From assembly GCF_900142785.1 (NCBI RefSeq), contig NZ_FRCD01000018.1, positions 61,562 through 125,561 of the forward strand: DNA of 64,000 nucleotides, in the 5' to 3' direction. The notes below the pieces were generated by a model. It made no database searches. It was not told where the DNA came from and saw nothing but the letters and a program-made list of their open reading frames with translations. Source of the DNA: Chryseobacterium carnipullorum (GTDB lineage: Bacteria; Bacteroidota; Bacteroidia; Flavobacteriales; Weeksellaceae). Of the stretch, positions 43,083 through 52,039 are shown in pieces. The stretch's first letter is position 1; each line of letters opens with the position of its first letter. A program made the position numbers and the translations under genes.

Positions 43083-44838
43083 CAGATTCTAAAATATCAA
43101 CATTGATTCCCTGTTTAGACAAAGCCTTCTTGGTGATGTATGCGAATAATGCAATATATGCAAAACAAAGCACAGGAATAAAATAGGAATTATGGATTCC
43201 GATAATATCAGATAATTTACCCTGTAGCGGTGGAATAATACCTCCCCCTAGAATCATCATCACAAGGAATGCTGACCCCTGAGCAGTATATTTTCCTAAG
43301 CCGGTAATTGCTAAAGTAAAGATTGATGGCCACATGATGCTACAGGCAAGACCTCCGGAAAGGAATGCATAAATAGCTATATTTCCAGTGGTAAGAAGTC
43401 CTACGATCATGGCTGTTACTCCAAACAATCCGAAAATAGTAAGTGTTGCAGCTGGTTTGTTTTTGCTGATCAGGAATAAGATAACCTGAATCGCAATACA
43501 GATAGCATAGAAATAAAGGTGTGACATGTCTTTCTGAGCAACCGTATTGATTCCGATAATAACTAAGAATGCCACAAAAGGCACAACAATGGTAGCAATG
43601 GTTTGCTGCTGTTTGTTCAGATTAAATACAGCAATGGCACCAGTCCATCTTCCGATCATTAAACTTCCCCAGTACATCGAAATATAAGGAGCAAGGTCCG
43701 AAGACTGATGTCCGCCGAATGCCGGTGTACTTAATAGCTCTCCCAGATTACTTCCTATTGCAACTTCTACTCCCACATAGCAGAGAATGGCGATCATTCC
43801 CAATACAAGCTGTGGATACTTCATAGCGCCCCAGCCCTCCGGATTCTTTTTCGAACGGGTGTTGGCAAAAAGAAGACAAACGATAACAGAAAGCAATGCT
43901 CCTCCAAGGTAAATCATTCTTTCTTTTTCAAGAGGATGTTTTATCGTTTCAAGTTCTGTTTTTTTATGATCGATCTGTGTTTTGAATTCAGCCGTTTTTG
44001 TAGCATCGGTCTCTTTTTTCAAACTAGAGTCCAGCACTGAAATCTCACTGCTTAATACTTCAATTTTTTTAGCTTCTTCAGAATTGTAGCTGCTGAATAC
44101 CGGAATGAAAAATAAGATAACCAATATCGTCATGGCGATCAAAGTTTTTCTTGCTTTTCCAGCTTTTTCCATGGGCTCATTAGAGATTCCGTCAGGAAGT
44201 TTTTTAGAGAAATAGAAAACTCCGGCAGCAATTAAAAATAAAGCTCCTACCGCGGTATACAGTAAAATTACTTTATCCAGCGCCAGATGTTTGATCTGAT
44301 CGTCATCTACGGTGGCCGTTGTTCCAAAAAGAGCAAGTCCTACGATAATAGGCCCGATTGATGTTCCAAAGGAATTGATTCCTCCAGCTAAATTCTGTCT
44401 GCTGGCCCCTGTTTTGGGATCTCCCAAAAGTACTGCAAAAGGGTTGGCAGCAGTTTGCTGAATGGAAAAACCTAGAGCCACAACGAAAAGTCCAATGAGC
44501 ATTCCGTAATAGACATTGGCTTTAACGGCCAGAATCATAATCGCAGCTCCTACAGCTGACAGAAGCAGTCCGTAGACAATACTCCTTTTGTATCCCCATT
44601 TGCCTATAATATCAATCCCTTTAATTGTACTGGATATGAACAGCAATAACGCTCCAAGAAAATAGGCTGTATAAAATGCAAAGTCTATTAATTGGGACTG
44701 AAATTGGTCAAGGGAAAAATAGTTTTTACAAAAGGGGATGAAAATACTATTGCCGGCTGCAATAAAACCCCAGAAAAAAAATACAAGCACCAGGGTATAT
44801 AGTGCAGGGTAATTAGTCGGTTGATTTGTTTTAGACAT
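43069..44838 (-). CDS. Sugar MFS permease (FucP/GluP-like) with a coiled-coil insertion
   Basis: A 589-residue transporter. The N-terminal half starts YPALYTLVLVFFFWGFIAAG and has family motifs such as QQTAANPFAVLLGDP and NLAGGINSFGTSIGP. The C-terminal half has SLMIGRWTGAIAVF and MWPSIFTLAITGLGKYT, typical of fucose and glucose/galactose permeases. Between them lies an extra charged helical stretch of about 60 residues (about 260-320, EVLSSEISVLDSSLKKETDA). I chose the ATG at 44838 because the longer frame starts with TTG at 44862 inside the -7 box TATATTTG (44860-44867). It would import a hexose with protons. Confidence 0.88.
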   Translation of the reverse strand: MSKTNQPTNYPALYTLVLVFFFWGFIAAGNSIFIPFCKNYFSLDQFQSQLIDFAFYTAYFLGALLLFISSTIKGIDIIGKWGYKRSIVYGLLLSAVGAAIMILAVKANVYYGMLIGLFVVALGFSIQQTAANPFAVLLGDPKTGASRQNLAGGINSFGTSIGPIIVGLALFGTTATVDDDQIKHLALDKVILLYTAVGALFLIAAGVFYFSKKLPDGISNEPMEKAGKARKTLIAMTILVILFFIPVFSSYNSEEAKKIEVLSSEISVLDSSLKKETDATKTAEFKTQIDHKKTELETIKHPLEKERMIYLGGALLSVIVCLLFANTRSKKNPEGWGAMKYPQLVLGMIAILCYVGVEVAIGSNLGELLSTPAFGGHQSSDLAPYISMYWGSLMIGRWTGAIAVFNLNKQQQTIATIVVPFVAFLVIIGINTVAQKDMSHLYFYAICIAIQVILFLISKNKPAATLTIFGLFGVTAMIVGLLTTGNIAIYAFLSGGLACSIMWPSIFTLAITGLGKYTAQGSAFLVMMILGGGIIPPLQGKLSDIIGIHNSYFIPVLCFAYIALFAYITKKALSKQGINVDILESDGGH

Positions 44839-44859
44839 GTTTGTTAAAAATTTCGCAAA

Positions 44860-44867
44860 CAAATATA
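44860..44867 (-). promoter_or_regulatory. -7 box of the sugar permease gene
   Basis: TATATTTG on the minus strand, 22 bases before the ATG at 44838. It sets the start of this gene and makes the upstream TTG start unlikely. Confidence 0.55.
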
Positions 44868-44877
44868 ACTATTTCTT

Positions 44878-45606
44878 TTATATAGAGTGTTCCAGCAGCG
44901 TTTTTTTTATCTCCTCAAAAGCTTCTGTTTTTAGATCTTTCGGAGAACCTGAGGGTTGCAGGATTCCGTTGAAATATACCTTGACCCGTCCCGGATAGCC
45001 TTTTGAACTGTCGAAAGGGAAAATTTCTTTCAGACCCACAAAGGTATATACTGCGATCGGCGACTGATGTTTGAAAGATAAAGTAAATGCTCCGTCTTTA
45101 AATTCATCAAGAATAATAGTAGTATCATCCGGGACGCCCCCTTCAGGAAATATAGCAATACTGTTTCCTTCTTCCATTTTTTCAGCGCATCTTCTGTACA
45201 CATCTGCACGGCTTCTGGCACTGCTCCGGTCTACCATCACGCATATCCTTTTATATATGGTACCGAAAATCGGTATTTTCACCAATTCTTTCTTTCCCAC
45301 AAAACAAATAGGGTGATCAGGCATCAGGATACAGGTGAGCATAATATCCATAATCGATGTGTGGTTCGAAATGAAAACGTATGGTTTGTTTCTGTCTTTT
45401 TTCTGATCAGAAAGATTGATGAGATCATACCTTAAACCCATCCCGTAAAACATCCCGAAACACCAGATGCGGATAAACCGGTAAGCGTATTTGTAATGCT
45501 TTTTATTGAAAGATAAAATGTAAACAGGGATTCCCATTGTAACTGTTAAGACAAATGCCAGTAGCAGCAACCAGAATCTCCAGAGATAATTTAAAATTTT
45601 TGTCAC
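44878..45606 (-). CDS. plsC: 1-acyl-sn-glycerol-3-phosphate acyltransferase
   Basis: A 242-residue membrane-associated enzyme that adds the second acyl chain to lysophosphatidic acid. The N-terminal span (about 8-32) is followed by the catalytic motif NHTSIMD (HxxxxD), the glycerol-phosphate-binding FPEGGVPD, and basic segments. It follows the GtrA gene by three bases. Alternative: another PlsC-like lysophospholipid acyltransferase. Confidence 0.9.
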   Translation of the reverse strand: MTKILNYLWRFWLLLLAFVLTVTMGIPVYILSFNKKHYKYAYRFIRIWCFGMFYGMGLRYDLINLSDQKKDRNKPYVFISNHTSIMDIMLTCILMPDHPICFVGKKELVKIPIFGTIYKRICVMVDRSSARSRADVYRRCAEKMEEGNSIAIFPEGGVPDDTTIILDEFKDGAFTLSFKHQSPIAVYTFVGLKEIFPFDSSKGYPGRVKVYFNGILQPSGSPKDLKTEAFEEIKKTLLEHSI

Positions 45607-45609
45607 AGC

Positions 45610-46068
45610 CTAACCGTTAAAAATTACTTTCTTTTTCACTGAATAATTAAGAATGGAAACCAGCAGGATTGCCGCAATCTTACTGATCATTTCCGGGCTT
45701 AAGGTATAAAAAATTAAATTGATATTGTCCTTAAATATAAAGCTGTAAAAAATCTGGAAAAATCCTAAACTTACCAATGTTGAAACAAAAGAAACACCCA
45801 TAAAGTATGCAAATTCTTTTTTCTTAGAATGCTTTCCTCTTTCAAAGACAAACCAGATACTTAAAAAGTAATTCGTGATGATCCCGCAGCTGGTGGAGAG
45901 AATATTACTTAAAGGATAATGAATGCCATGAAAATTGGTTTCTCTGGCAAAAAAGTGGGGAAGGTAAGTACTGAATGCCTTGAAGCTTCCAATTTCTACA
46001 ACAGCACTCAGCCCTCCGGCTATAATGAAGAACAAAACCTGTTTCTGGCGTATTAGTAATTCTCTCAT
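45610..46068 (-). CDS. GtrA family membrane protein
   Basis: A 152-residue protein with four spans, including the family's FFIIAGGLSAVVEIGSF start and the NYFLSIWFVFERGKHSKKKE loop. GtrA-like proteins are thought to help move lipid-linked sugars across the membrane for wall or glycan modification. Located three bases before plsC, it probably shares its transcript. Confidence 0.88.
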   Translation of the reverse strand: MRELLIRQKQVLFFIIAGGLSAVVEIGSFKAFSTYLPHFFARETNFHGIHYPLSNILSTSCGIITNYFLSIWFVFERGKHSKKKEFAYFMGVSFVSTLVSLGFFQIFYSFIFKDNINLIFYTLSPEMISKIAAILLVSILNYSVKKKVIFNG

Positions 46069-46582
46069 TCAATAGATATGAAGATGCAAATTTATAATTA
46101 TATGTTAATAATGTAAGAATAAAAGGTCATTTTAAAATAGAAATTTACTTCATTGTACTGACAGGTAATGAAATAGGTGTTTTTTTAGCCTTCGATAAAA
46201 TAGTTTTCGGTAGTTAAAGAGGAGATTTAGTCTTGCAAAAACTTTGTGTAATGAGTTAAAAAAAATGAGAGAAATTACTTTATGAAATTTTATAAAGTGA
46301 TCAAACATCATGACAATCGGTCTAGGCTAAAGGCATTCACATTACTAAGTGATTTTTAGCTCTACGGTATTGTGATAAATAGATGTTAAACATTGAAAAA
46401 AGTTGTTAATTTTTTTTTTTGAATCAAAATAATTTCTAAATTTAATATTCAGAATGATGTGATTATAACCTGATAATAAATTCATTTTCAACTTCTTGTG
46501 TTGATGGTTTTTTCTATCTTGTAATGCGCACTATAACGCATACTACCTTAATTTTTACGACCCAATTTATAACAATATTTGT
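46069..46582. other. Divergent intergenic region
   Basis: This 514-base gap is AT-rich and shows no coding frame or strong inverted repeat. A possible plus-strand promoter is TTG at 46496-46498 with TATCTTG at 46515-46521, upstream of the gene at 46583. Confidence 0.5.
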
Positions 46583-46846
46583 ATGAAAAGTCAAAACAAA
46601 TACAGAAAATTCCAGCTTCAGCAAAAAAATATTGAGGCTCTTGAGAGAGAGAATTCCCGCTTCAAAAGAGTGTATTCAGAATATGAAAATATGGCAGACG
46701 AATTGTGGAACCTTGAAAACTCCACAGACCAGCCTGTTCCAGATGATTTTATCAATGCCATTATGCTTCAGAGTTCTTATCTTGAGGACGAAATTGAAGA
46801 CTGGCTGATCAAGTTTAATAATCAAAAAGCTGATATAAAACATTAG
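46583..46846 (+). CDS. Small acidic coiled-coil protein, unknown function
   Basis: An 87-residue cytosolic protein predicted to be helical throughout. The N-terminal basic part (QNKYRKFQLQQKNIEALERE) is followed by an acidic half (SSYLEDEIEDWLIKF). It has heptad-like spacing and no cysteines. No family recognised. It precedes the BadF-type kinase gene by 75 bases. Confidence 0.65.
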   Translation: MKSQNKYRKFQLQQKNIEALERENSRFKRVYSEYENMADELWNLENSTDQPVPDDFINAIMLQSSYLEDEIEDWLIKFNNQKADIKH

Positions 46847-46921
46847 AAGCTTCCAGTCTGTTTTTAAACGCTATTTGAAGATAAATTCATAATTTAGCAT
46901 CCTTAAACTAAAATGTAAAAT

Positions 46922-47773
46922 ATGGTTGCTATTGTTGATAGTGGTTCTACCAAATCAGATTGGGTGATCCTGGATGACTTCAAAAAAGTGTTTTTAAAAA
47001 CAGAAACTATCGGCTTTAATCCTAATTTTATCAACAGGGAACTTATCGTTCCTGAAATAGAAAAGAACAGCAGCCTTATATTGGTCAGAAATTCCATAAC
47101 CAAGATTTTCTTTTATGGTTCAGGATGTGGTGTGAAAAAAAACTGCGAAACTATAGAAGAAGAGCTGAAAAAGATATTCACAAAAGCTGAAGTTGTGGTG
47201 AAAGAGGATCTTATGGCTGCGGCGTATGCTGCTTATGGAGGGAAACCTGCCGTAGTTTGCATTTTAGGAACAGGCTCAAATTCATGCTATTTTGATGGCG
47301 AAAACCTTAAAATAAAACTTCCTTCCCTTGGTTTTCTTATTGGAGACGAAGGAAGCGGAAGTGCTATTGGAAAACAGCTGGTACGCAGATACTTTATGCA
47401 AAAGCTGCCTTCAGATCTTCTTGCAGAATTTGAGCAGAATTATACACTGACTGTGGAAGATGCATTGCAAAATATGTATCACAGTCCGAGGCCTAATGCC
47501 TATCTTGCCGATTTCAATAAATTTGTCATCGAAAGAAAGGATCATCCTTATTTAAAAGATATGGTATATAAAGAGATGAAAGATTTCTTTGAATACCAGG
47601 TGATTCCGTACGAAGAATCAAAAGAGGCCGAGATCAATTTCATCGGCTCTATCGCTTATTATTACGAAGATATTCTACGCTCAGTGGCGGAAGAATTACA
47701 TTTAACTGTTGGGCATGTTGTCCAGAAACCAATCGAAAGTTTAGTAGATTACCATATTAAGTATATACTTTAA
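46922..47773 (+). CDS. BadF/BadG-type ATPase, probable N-acetylglucosamine kinase
   Basis: A 283-residue member of the ASKHA sugar kinase fold. ATP-binding phosphate 1 is VDSGSTKSDWV (residues 4-14), phosphate 2 is LGTGSNSCYFDG, and GDEGSGSAIGK is the conserved adenosine-side loop. Relatives phosphorylate N-acetylglucosamine for wall recycling. The substrate is assigned by similarity only. The gene is 16 bases before maeB. Confidence 0.85.
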   Translation: MVAIVDSGSTKSDWVILDDFKKVFLKTETIGFNPNFINRELIVPEIEKNSSLILVRNSITKIFFYGSGCGVKKNCETIEEELKKIFTKAEVVVKEDLMAAAYAAYGGKPAVVCILGTGSNSCYFDGENLKIKLPSLGFLIGDEGSGSAIGKQLVRRYFMQKLPSDLLAEFEQNYTLTVEDALQNMYHSPRPNAYLADFNKFVIERKDHPYLKDMVYKEMKDFFEYQVIPYEESKEAEINFIGSIAYYYEDILRSVAEELHLTVGHVVQKPIESLVDYHIKYIL

Positions 47774-47789
47774 TAAAAAACAAAATTCT

Positions 47790-50078
47790 ATGTCAAGTAA
47801 AACCCACCGCGACGAAAAGAACTTTAATCAGGCCGCGTTAGATTATCATAAAGCCGAACCTAAAGGAAAAATCGAAGTGATTCCTTCGAAGCCTCACTCT
47901 TCTCAAAGAGATTTATCATTGGCATACTCACCAGGGGTGGCAGTTCCTTGTATGGAAATCCACGATAAGCCTGAAACCGTTTACGACTACACAGGAAAAG
48001 GAAACCTTGTGGCAGTAATTTCCAATGGAACGGCTGTTTTAGGTCTTGGTGATATCGGAGCTGAAGCTTCAAAACCGGTAATGGAAGGAAAAGGTCTTTT
48101 GTTCAAGATCTTTGCAGATATCAATGTCTTTGATATTGAAATCGATGAAAAAGATCCGGACAAATTTATTCAGATTGTAAAAGGGATTGCGCCTACATTC
48201 GGAGGAATCAATCTTGAAGATATTAAAGCACCGGAAGCTTTCTACATCGAGCAGAGACTGAAAGAAGAGCTTGATATTCCTTTAATGCACGATGATCAGC
48301 ACGGAACGGCTATTATTTCAGCCGCTGCACTGATCAACTCACTGCAAATCGCCAATAAAAATATCGCAGAAGTAAGAATGGTCGTGAACGGAGCCGGAGC
48401 GGCTGCCATTGCATGTACCAACTTATACATTTCTTTAGGTCTGAAGAGAGAAAATGTTTTGATGTGCGACAGTAAAGGAGTGATCAATCATAAAAGAGAA
48501 AATCTTACCCCTGAAAAAATAGATTTCATTGCCAATACCGATATCGATACACTGGAAGATGCCGTAAAAGGTTCTGATGTTTTCATTGGTCTGTCAAAAG
48601 GAAATGTAATGACTCCGGAAATGCTTTCCAGCATGAAGGAAAATCCTATCGTTTTTGCTTTGGCCAACCCCGATCCTGAAATTGCTTATGACCTTGCTCT
48701 TGAAACCCGTAAAGATGTGATCATGGCAACAGGAAGAAGTGACTATCCTAACCAGGTGAACAATGTATTGGGATTCCCTTACATTTTCCGCGGAGCATTA
48801 GACGTTCAGGCAAAAGGAATCAACGAGGAAATGAAGCTGGCGGCCGTACATGCTATCGCTGATCTTGCAAAAGAACCGGTACCGGAAGCTGTAATCTTGG
48901 CGTATAATGTTCAGAACTTGCAGTTTGGAAGAGAATATTTTATTCCAAAACCGTTTGATAACAGACTGATCACCAAAGTATCCAGTGCTGTAGCAAAAGC
49001 AGCTATCGAAAGTGGTATTGCCAGAAAAACCATTGAAGACTTCGAAGAATACGAAACCCAGCTGCTAGACAGAATGGGAAGAGATGAGAAGTTGGTAAGA
49101 ATGATGCAGAGCCGTGCCAAATCGAATCCGAAGAGAATCACTTTAGGAAATGCTGAAGAATACAACGTATTGAAAGCAGCGCAGATTCTTTACGAAGAAG
49201 GAATTGCATTCCCAAGTCTTTTAGGAGATAAAAAATACATCAAAGAACAGATGGAGCGTTTCGGTATCAATCTGGATATTCCGATTATCGATCCAAGTGA
49301 TGACGATCAGAAAGAAAACAGAAAAAGATACAGAGAAACACTTTGGAAACTTCGTCAGAGAAAAGGCATGAACGAGTACAAAGCGAAAAGATATGTACGT
49401 CAGAGAGATTATTTCGGTCCTTTAATGTTGAGACACGGAGATACAGACGGACTTATTGTAGGTTTCTCTAAAAACTATACCTCAGTACTTCGTCCAGTTT
49501 TAGAAGTGATCGAAAAAGATAAAGGAGTAGATAAAGTGGCAGCGATGATGATGATTCTTTCAGAGAAGAAACCTATTTTCTTTGCAGACACATCCATCAA
49601 TCAGAATCCTACCGCTGAAGACCTTGTGAATATTGCTAAAATGGCAGAAATTACAGTGAAATCTTTTGCAATAGAACCTAGAATTGCCATGCTTGGTTTC
49701 GAAAACTTTGCGGCAATCTCTGAGACCTCCAAAAAAGTAGCCAAAGCGGTAAGCATCCTTCACGAGAAATATCCTAAAATGATTGTTGATGGGGAAATTC
49801 AGCCCGATTTTGCAATGAATGCAGATCATTTGAGTGATTATCCATTCTCAAAATTAGGAACAACGCCTGCCAATACCTTTGTTTTCCCAAATCTTGAAAG
49901 TGCCAACCTTTCTTACAAGATCATCAGAGGAATGAAAGTAGCACAGGTGATAGGACCCATCTTAATGGGACTAAAACAACCGGTTCACGTTTTACAGATG
50001 CGTTCAAGTGTAGATGAGATCGTAAACCTGGCCACTGTAGCAGTACTTGATGCCCAAAGAAGAGAAAACAAGAAGTAA
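47790..50078 (+). CDS. maeB: NADP-dependent malic enzyme with phosphotransacetylase-like domain
   Basis: A 762-residue two-domain enzyme. Residues 1-425 are malic enzyme (malate to pyruvate and CO2), with SLAYSPGVAVPC, the divalent-metal region DDQHGTA and the NADP fold VNGAGAAAIACTN. Residues about 435-762 resemble phosphate acetyltransferase (MLRHGDTDGLIVGFSKNY) but in this family act mainly in regulation and assembly. It feeds pyruvate and NADPH supply. It ends at the strong hairpin at 50117. Confidence 0.96.
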   Translation: MSSKTHRDEKNFNQAALDYHKAEPKGKIEVIPSKPHSSQRDLSLAYSPGVAVPCMEIHDKPETVYDYTGKGNLVAVISNGTAVLGLGDIGAEASKPVMEGKGLLFKIFADINVFDIEIDEKDPDKFIQIVKGIAPTFGGINLEDIKAPEAFYIEQRLKEELDIPLMHDDQHGTAIISAAALINSLQIANKNIAEVRMVVNGAGAAAIACTNLYISLGLKRENVLMCDSKGVINHKRENLTPEKIDFIANTDIDTLEDAVKGSDVFIGLSKGNVMTPEMLSSMKENPIVFALANPDPEIAYDLALETRKDVIMATGRSDYPNQVNNVLGFPYIFRGALDVQAKGINEEMKLAAVHAIADLAKEPVPEAVILAYNVQNLQFGREYFIPKPFDNRLITKVSSAVAKAAIESGIARKTIEDFEEYETQLLDRMGRDEKLVRMMQSRAKSNPKRITLGNAEEYNVLKAAQILYEEGIAFPSLLGDKKYIKEQMERFGINLDIPIIDPSDDDQKENRKRYRETLWKLRQRKGMNEYKAKRYVRQRDYFGPLMLRHGDTDGLIVGFSKNYTSVLRPVLEVIEKDKGVDKVAAMMMILSEKKPIFFADTSINQNPTAEDLVNIAKMAEITVKSFAIEPRIAMLGFENFAAISETSKKVAKAVSILHEKYPKMIVDGEIQPDFAMNADHLSDYPFSKLGTTPANTFVFPNLESANLSYKIIRGMKVAQVIGPILMGLKQPVHVLQMRSSVDEIVNLATVAVLDAQRRENKK

Positions 50079-50108
50079 TAAGAATCTTTTGTATTAAAAG
50101 GAGATTTA

Positions 50109-50157
50109 AAAAATATAAGAGCCGTTTCACAATTTGTGAAGCGGCTCTTAATATTTT
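50109..50157. terminator. Terminator between maeB and the XRE gene
   Basis: AAGAGCCGTTTCAC (50117-50130) pairs with GTGAAGCGGCTCTT (50136-50149), with flanking AT-rich pairs, between two converging genes. Confidence 0.88.
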
Positions 50158-50199
50158 CAGATTTATATTTTTAAGACAGTTCAAGACTGTATAATCAGT

Positions 50200-50559
50200 T
50201 TATTTCGGTGCCTTTAATTTAATATTCTCTTTTAAAAGCTCCATATTTTCTTTTTCTAATTTCTCAATATATTTTTGTTGAGTTTCCAGAATAAAATCAG
50301 GGACATTTAAATAAGTAATGTGGGAACCTGATAATTGATCTTGGGACTGTAAGGCAGATTTTTCTTGATGGTCTTTAATATCCTCTAAGGGTACATTCAG
50401 TGCTTTTGCAAGCTTCTCCCATTCATCATCGTAAATTTTAACTTTTCCACGTTCTTTGCGGGAATAATTTGAAGCATCTGTACCTAATATCTGCCCTAAT
50501 TGCAACTGGGAGAAACCCATCTGTATCCTTAGCTTTTTTAAGTTTTCCTGAATTTTCAT
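50200..50559 (-). CDS. XRE-family helix-turn-helix regulator
   Basis: A 119-residue repressor-like protein. The helix-turn-helix lies at about residues 2-60 (NLKKLRIQMGFSQLQLGQIL, then GTDASNYSRKERG). A C-terminal coiled coil (about 85-118, IEKLEKENMELLKENIKLK) suggests dimers. I chose the ATG at 50559 because the longer frame (to 50685) adds 42 residues unlike the family. It is transcribed away from the GRASP-SPASM peptide locus. An inverted repeat TTTAC/GTAAA at 50572-50596 in its promoter region may be its operator. A role in controlling the peptide locus is plausible. Confidence 0.85.
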   Translation of the reverse strand: MKIQENLKKLRIQMGFSQLQLGQILGTDASNYSRKERGKVKIYDDEWEKLAKALNVPLEDIKDHQEKSALQSQDQLSGSHITYLNVPDFILETQQKYIEKLEKENMELLKENIKLKAPK

Positions 50560-50571
50560 GTTATGATGTTT

Positions 50572-50596
50572 TTTACAAATTTGCATATTTGGTAAA
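50572..50596. promoter_or_regulatory. Candidate operator of the XRE regulator
   Basis: TTTAC (50572-50576) and GTAAA (50592-50596), with partly symmetric AAAT/ATTT between them, directly upstream of the XRE start. The symmetry is imperfect, so this is a weak call. Confidence 0.3.
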
Positions 50597-50706
50597 TTAT
50601 CTGCAAGGAAAATACAGGAAAATTGCATATTATTTCTTCGTTGGGTGATTTTTAACTTGTATATTGAGCATGTCAATAGTGGCAAATCAAACTAAAAATT
50701 TAACCT

Positions 50707-50922
50707 ATGAAAAAATTAGAAAACCTAAAAGGAAAAAAATTAGGGAACATGAAAGACGTTATTGCTGGAGCGAGAACGTTAGGCTCAGTGGGAATAGCTG
50801 GAGGAACTAATGTGTCTTTGGCCGGTCCATGTGGAGGAACGGGTACTGCAAGTGATCCTCATGTTTTAGAAACAGTAACCATTTATTCTAGTGGAGGCGG
50901 GAAAAATGACGGATGCGATTAG
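50707..50922 (+). CDS. Precursor peptide of the GRASP-with-SPASM locus
   Basis: A 71-residue peptide with a basic leader (MKKLENLKGKKLGNMKDVIA) and a Gly-rich, Cys-poor core. Possible leader ends are GA at 25-26 (VIAGA) or GG at 38-39 (GIAGGT). The core has two Cys only (GPCGG and the final DGCD), a Gly/Ser/Thr-rich middle, and acidic residues that an ATP-grasp ligase could use for ester or amide cross-links. The assignment rests on position and on the small size with a leader. The maturase genes follow after the inverted repeat at 50945. Confidence 0.75.
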   Translation: MKKLENLKGKKLGNMKDVIAGARTLGSVGIAGGTNVSLAGPCGGTGTASDPHVLETVTIYSSGGGKNDGCD

Positions 50923-50944
50923 TATTCCTTTTCTGTAACATCTA

Positions 50945-51047
50945 AAGAGGCTGTCCCAAAAGGTAAATTCTACTCTGAAAATTTCCTGAATGACAAATAA
51001 TTGTTAACCAAGAAGCCGGAAGAGGAGTACTTTTGAGACAGTCTCTT
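50945..51047. repeat. 103-bp imperfect inverted repeat between precursor and maturase genes
   Basis: AAGAGGCTGTCCCAAAAG (50945-50962) and CTTTTGAGACAGTCTCTT (51030-51047) are complementary at 16 of 18 positions, with a 67-base spacer. The ends resemble those of small mobile elements or long-loop terminators. It fills most of the gap (50923-51073) between the precursor and the ATP-grasp gene. It may reduce readthrough into the enzyme genes or may be a relic of an insertion. Confidence 0.6.
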
Positions 51048-51073
51048 CCTCTATTTATGTAACTTTAGAAAAT

Positions 51074-52039
51074 ATGATTTTAATTTTATCAACTCCAAAT
51101 GATGATGATACCAATCTGGTGATGGAACATTTGGCTATTCTTGGAGAAAAATTTATCAGAATAAACGATCTGGATTTATTTAATGGAAACACCAGAATGC
51201 ATTACGAGCAGTCTTCCGAAAATAGGCTGTTTGTTGAGAATATACATTTCGGAAAGATAGATTTATCGGATATTAAATGTGTGTGGTACAGAAAATTCGG
51301 ATTCTTTGATAAATTTAAACAAAAATTAGCAGGAGAAACGAATGTGGAAATGCTGGAATATTTAAAAGCAGAGTATACTGCTGCATTGGATGTTTTTTTT
51401 GAATTTTTAAAGGAAAAGAAATGGCTTAATCATTACTTAAGTGTTAAAAGGTTGAATAAAATCGGTGCTCTAGTCGCTTCACAGAAAATAGGATTGAAGA
51501 CACCAGAAACCTATATAACAAACGGTAACAGTTTGTTGGATTTTGAAAAACCATATATTACCAAATCTATAAAAGACGGTACAATTATCAATGCCAGTGA
51601 TAAAACATTTTTTTTTATGACAAAGGAAGTTAAGGTTAAGACAATGGATCGGTATAAAATTTTTTTTCCCAGTTTATTTCAAGAGAAAATCGATAAGGAA
51701 TATGAGCTCAGGGTTTTTCATTTAAACGGGAAAAACTATCCTATGGCCATTTTCTCTCAGAGGGATTCCCAAACCGGTGTGGATTACAGACATTACAACT
51801 ACAGTAAACCGAACAGAATGATTTCTTATACTCTTCCTGAAGGAGTAGATGAAAAGATATGCAGACTGATGAAAAATCTGGGATTAGATACAGGTTCGCT
51901 GGATATTATAAAAGGGAAGGATGGAGAATACTATTTTCTGGAAATAAATCCTTCGGGACAGTTTAGGATGACCTCGTTGCCATGCAATTATAATCTTCAT
52001 TACGAGGTAGCACACAGCTTAAAAAAAATGAACACATGA
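51074..52039 (+). CDS. ATP-grasp peptide maturase (GRASP-with-SPASM system)
   Basis: A 321-residue ATP-grasp ligase. Its opening MILILSTPNDDDTNLVMEHL, the segment CVWYRKFGFF, and the ATP-binding part (YITKSIKDGTII, FQEKIDKEYELRVFHLNG, EYYFLEINPSGQFRM) match the RiPP-type ATP-grasp enzymes that form ester or amide links between side chains. The metal-binding EINPSGQ motif near 305 is intact. It overlaps the next small gene by four bases (ATGA). Confidence 0.88.
   Translation: MILILSTPNDDDTNLVMEHLAILGEKFIRINDLDLFNGNTRMHYEQSSENRLFVENIHFGKIDLSDIKCVWYRKFGFFDKFKQKLAGETNVEMLEYLKAEYTAALDVFFEFLKEKKWLNHYLSVKRLNKIGALVASQKIGLKTPETYITNGNSLLDFEKPYITKSIKDGTIINASDKTFFFMTKEVKVKTMDRYKIFFPSLFQEKIDKEYELRVFHLNGKNYPMAIFSQRDSQTGVDYRHYNYSKPNRMISYTLPEGVDEKICRLMKNLGLDTGSLDIIKGKDGEYYFLEINPSGQFRMTSLPCNYNLHYEVAHSLKKMNT

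Noticed and set aside
50560..50685. N-terminal extension of the XRE regulator
   Set aside because: The helix-turn-helix begins right after the ATG at 50559; the extra 42 residues include a presumed promoter and operator.
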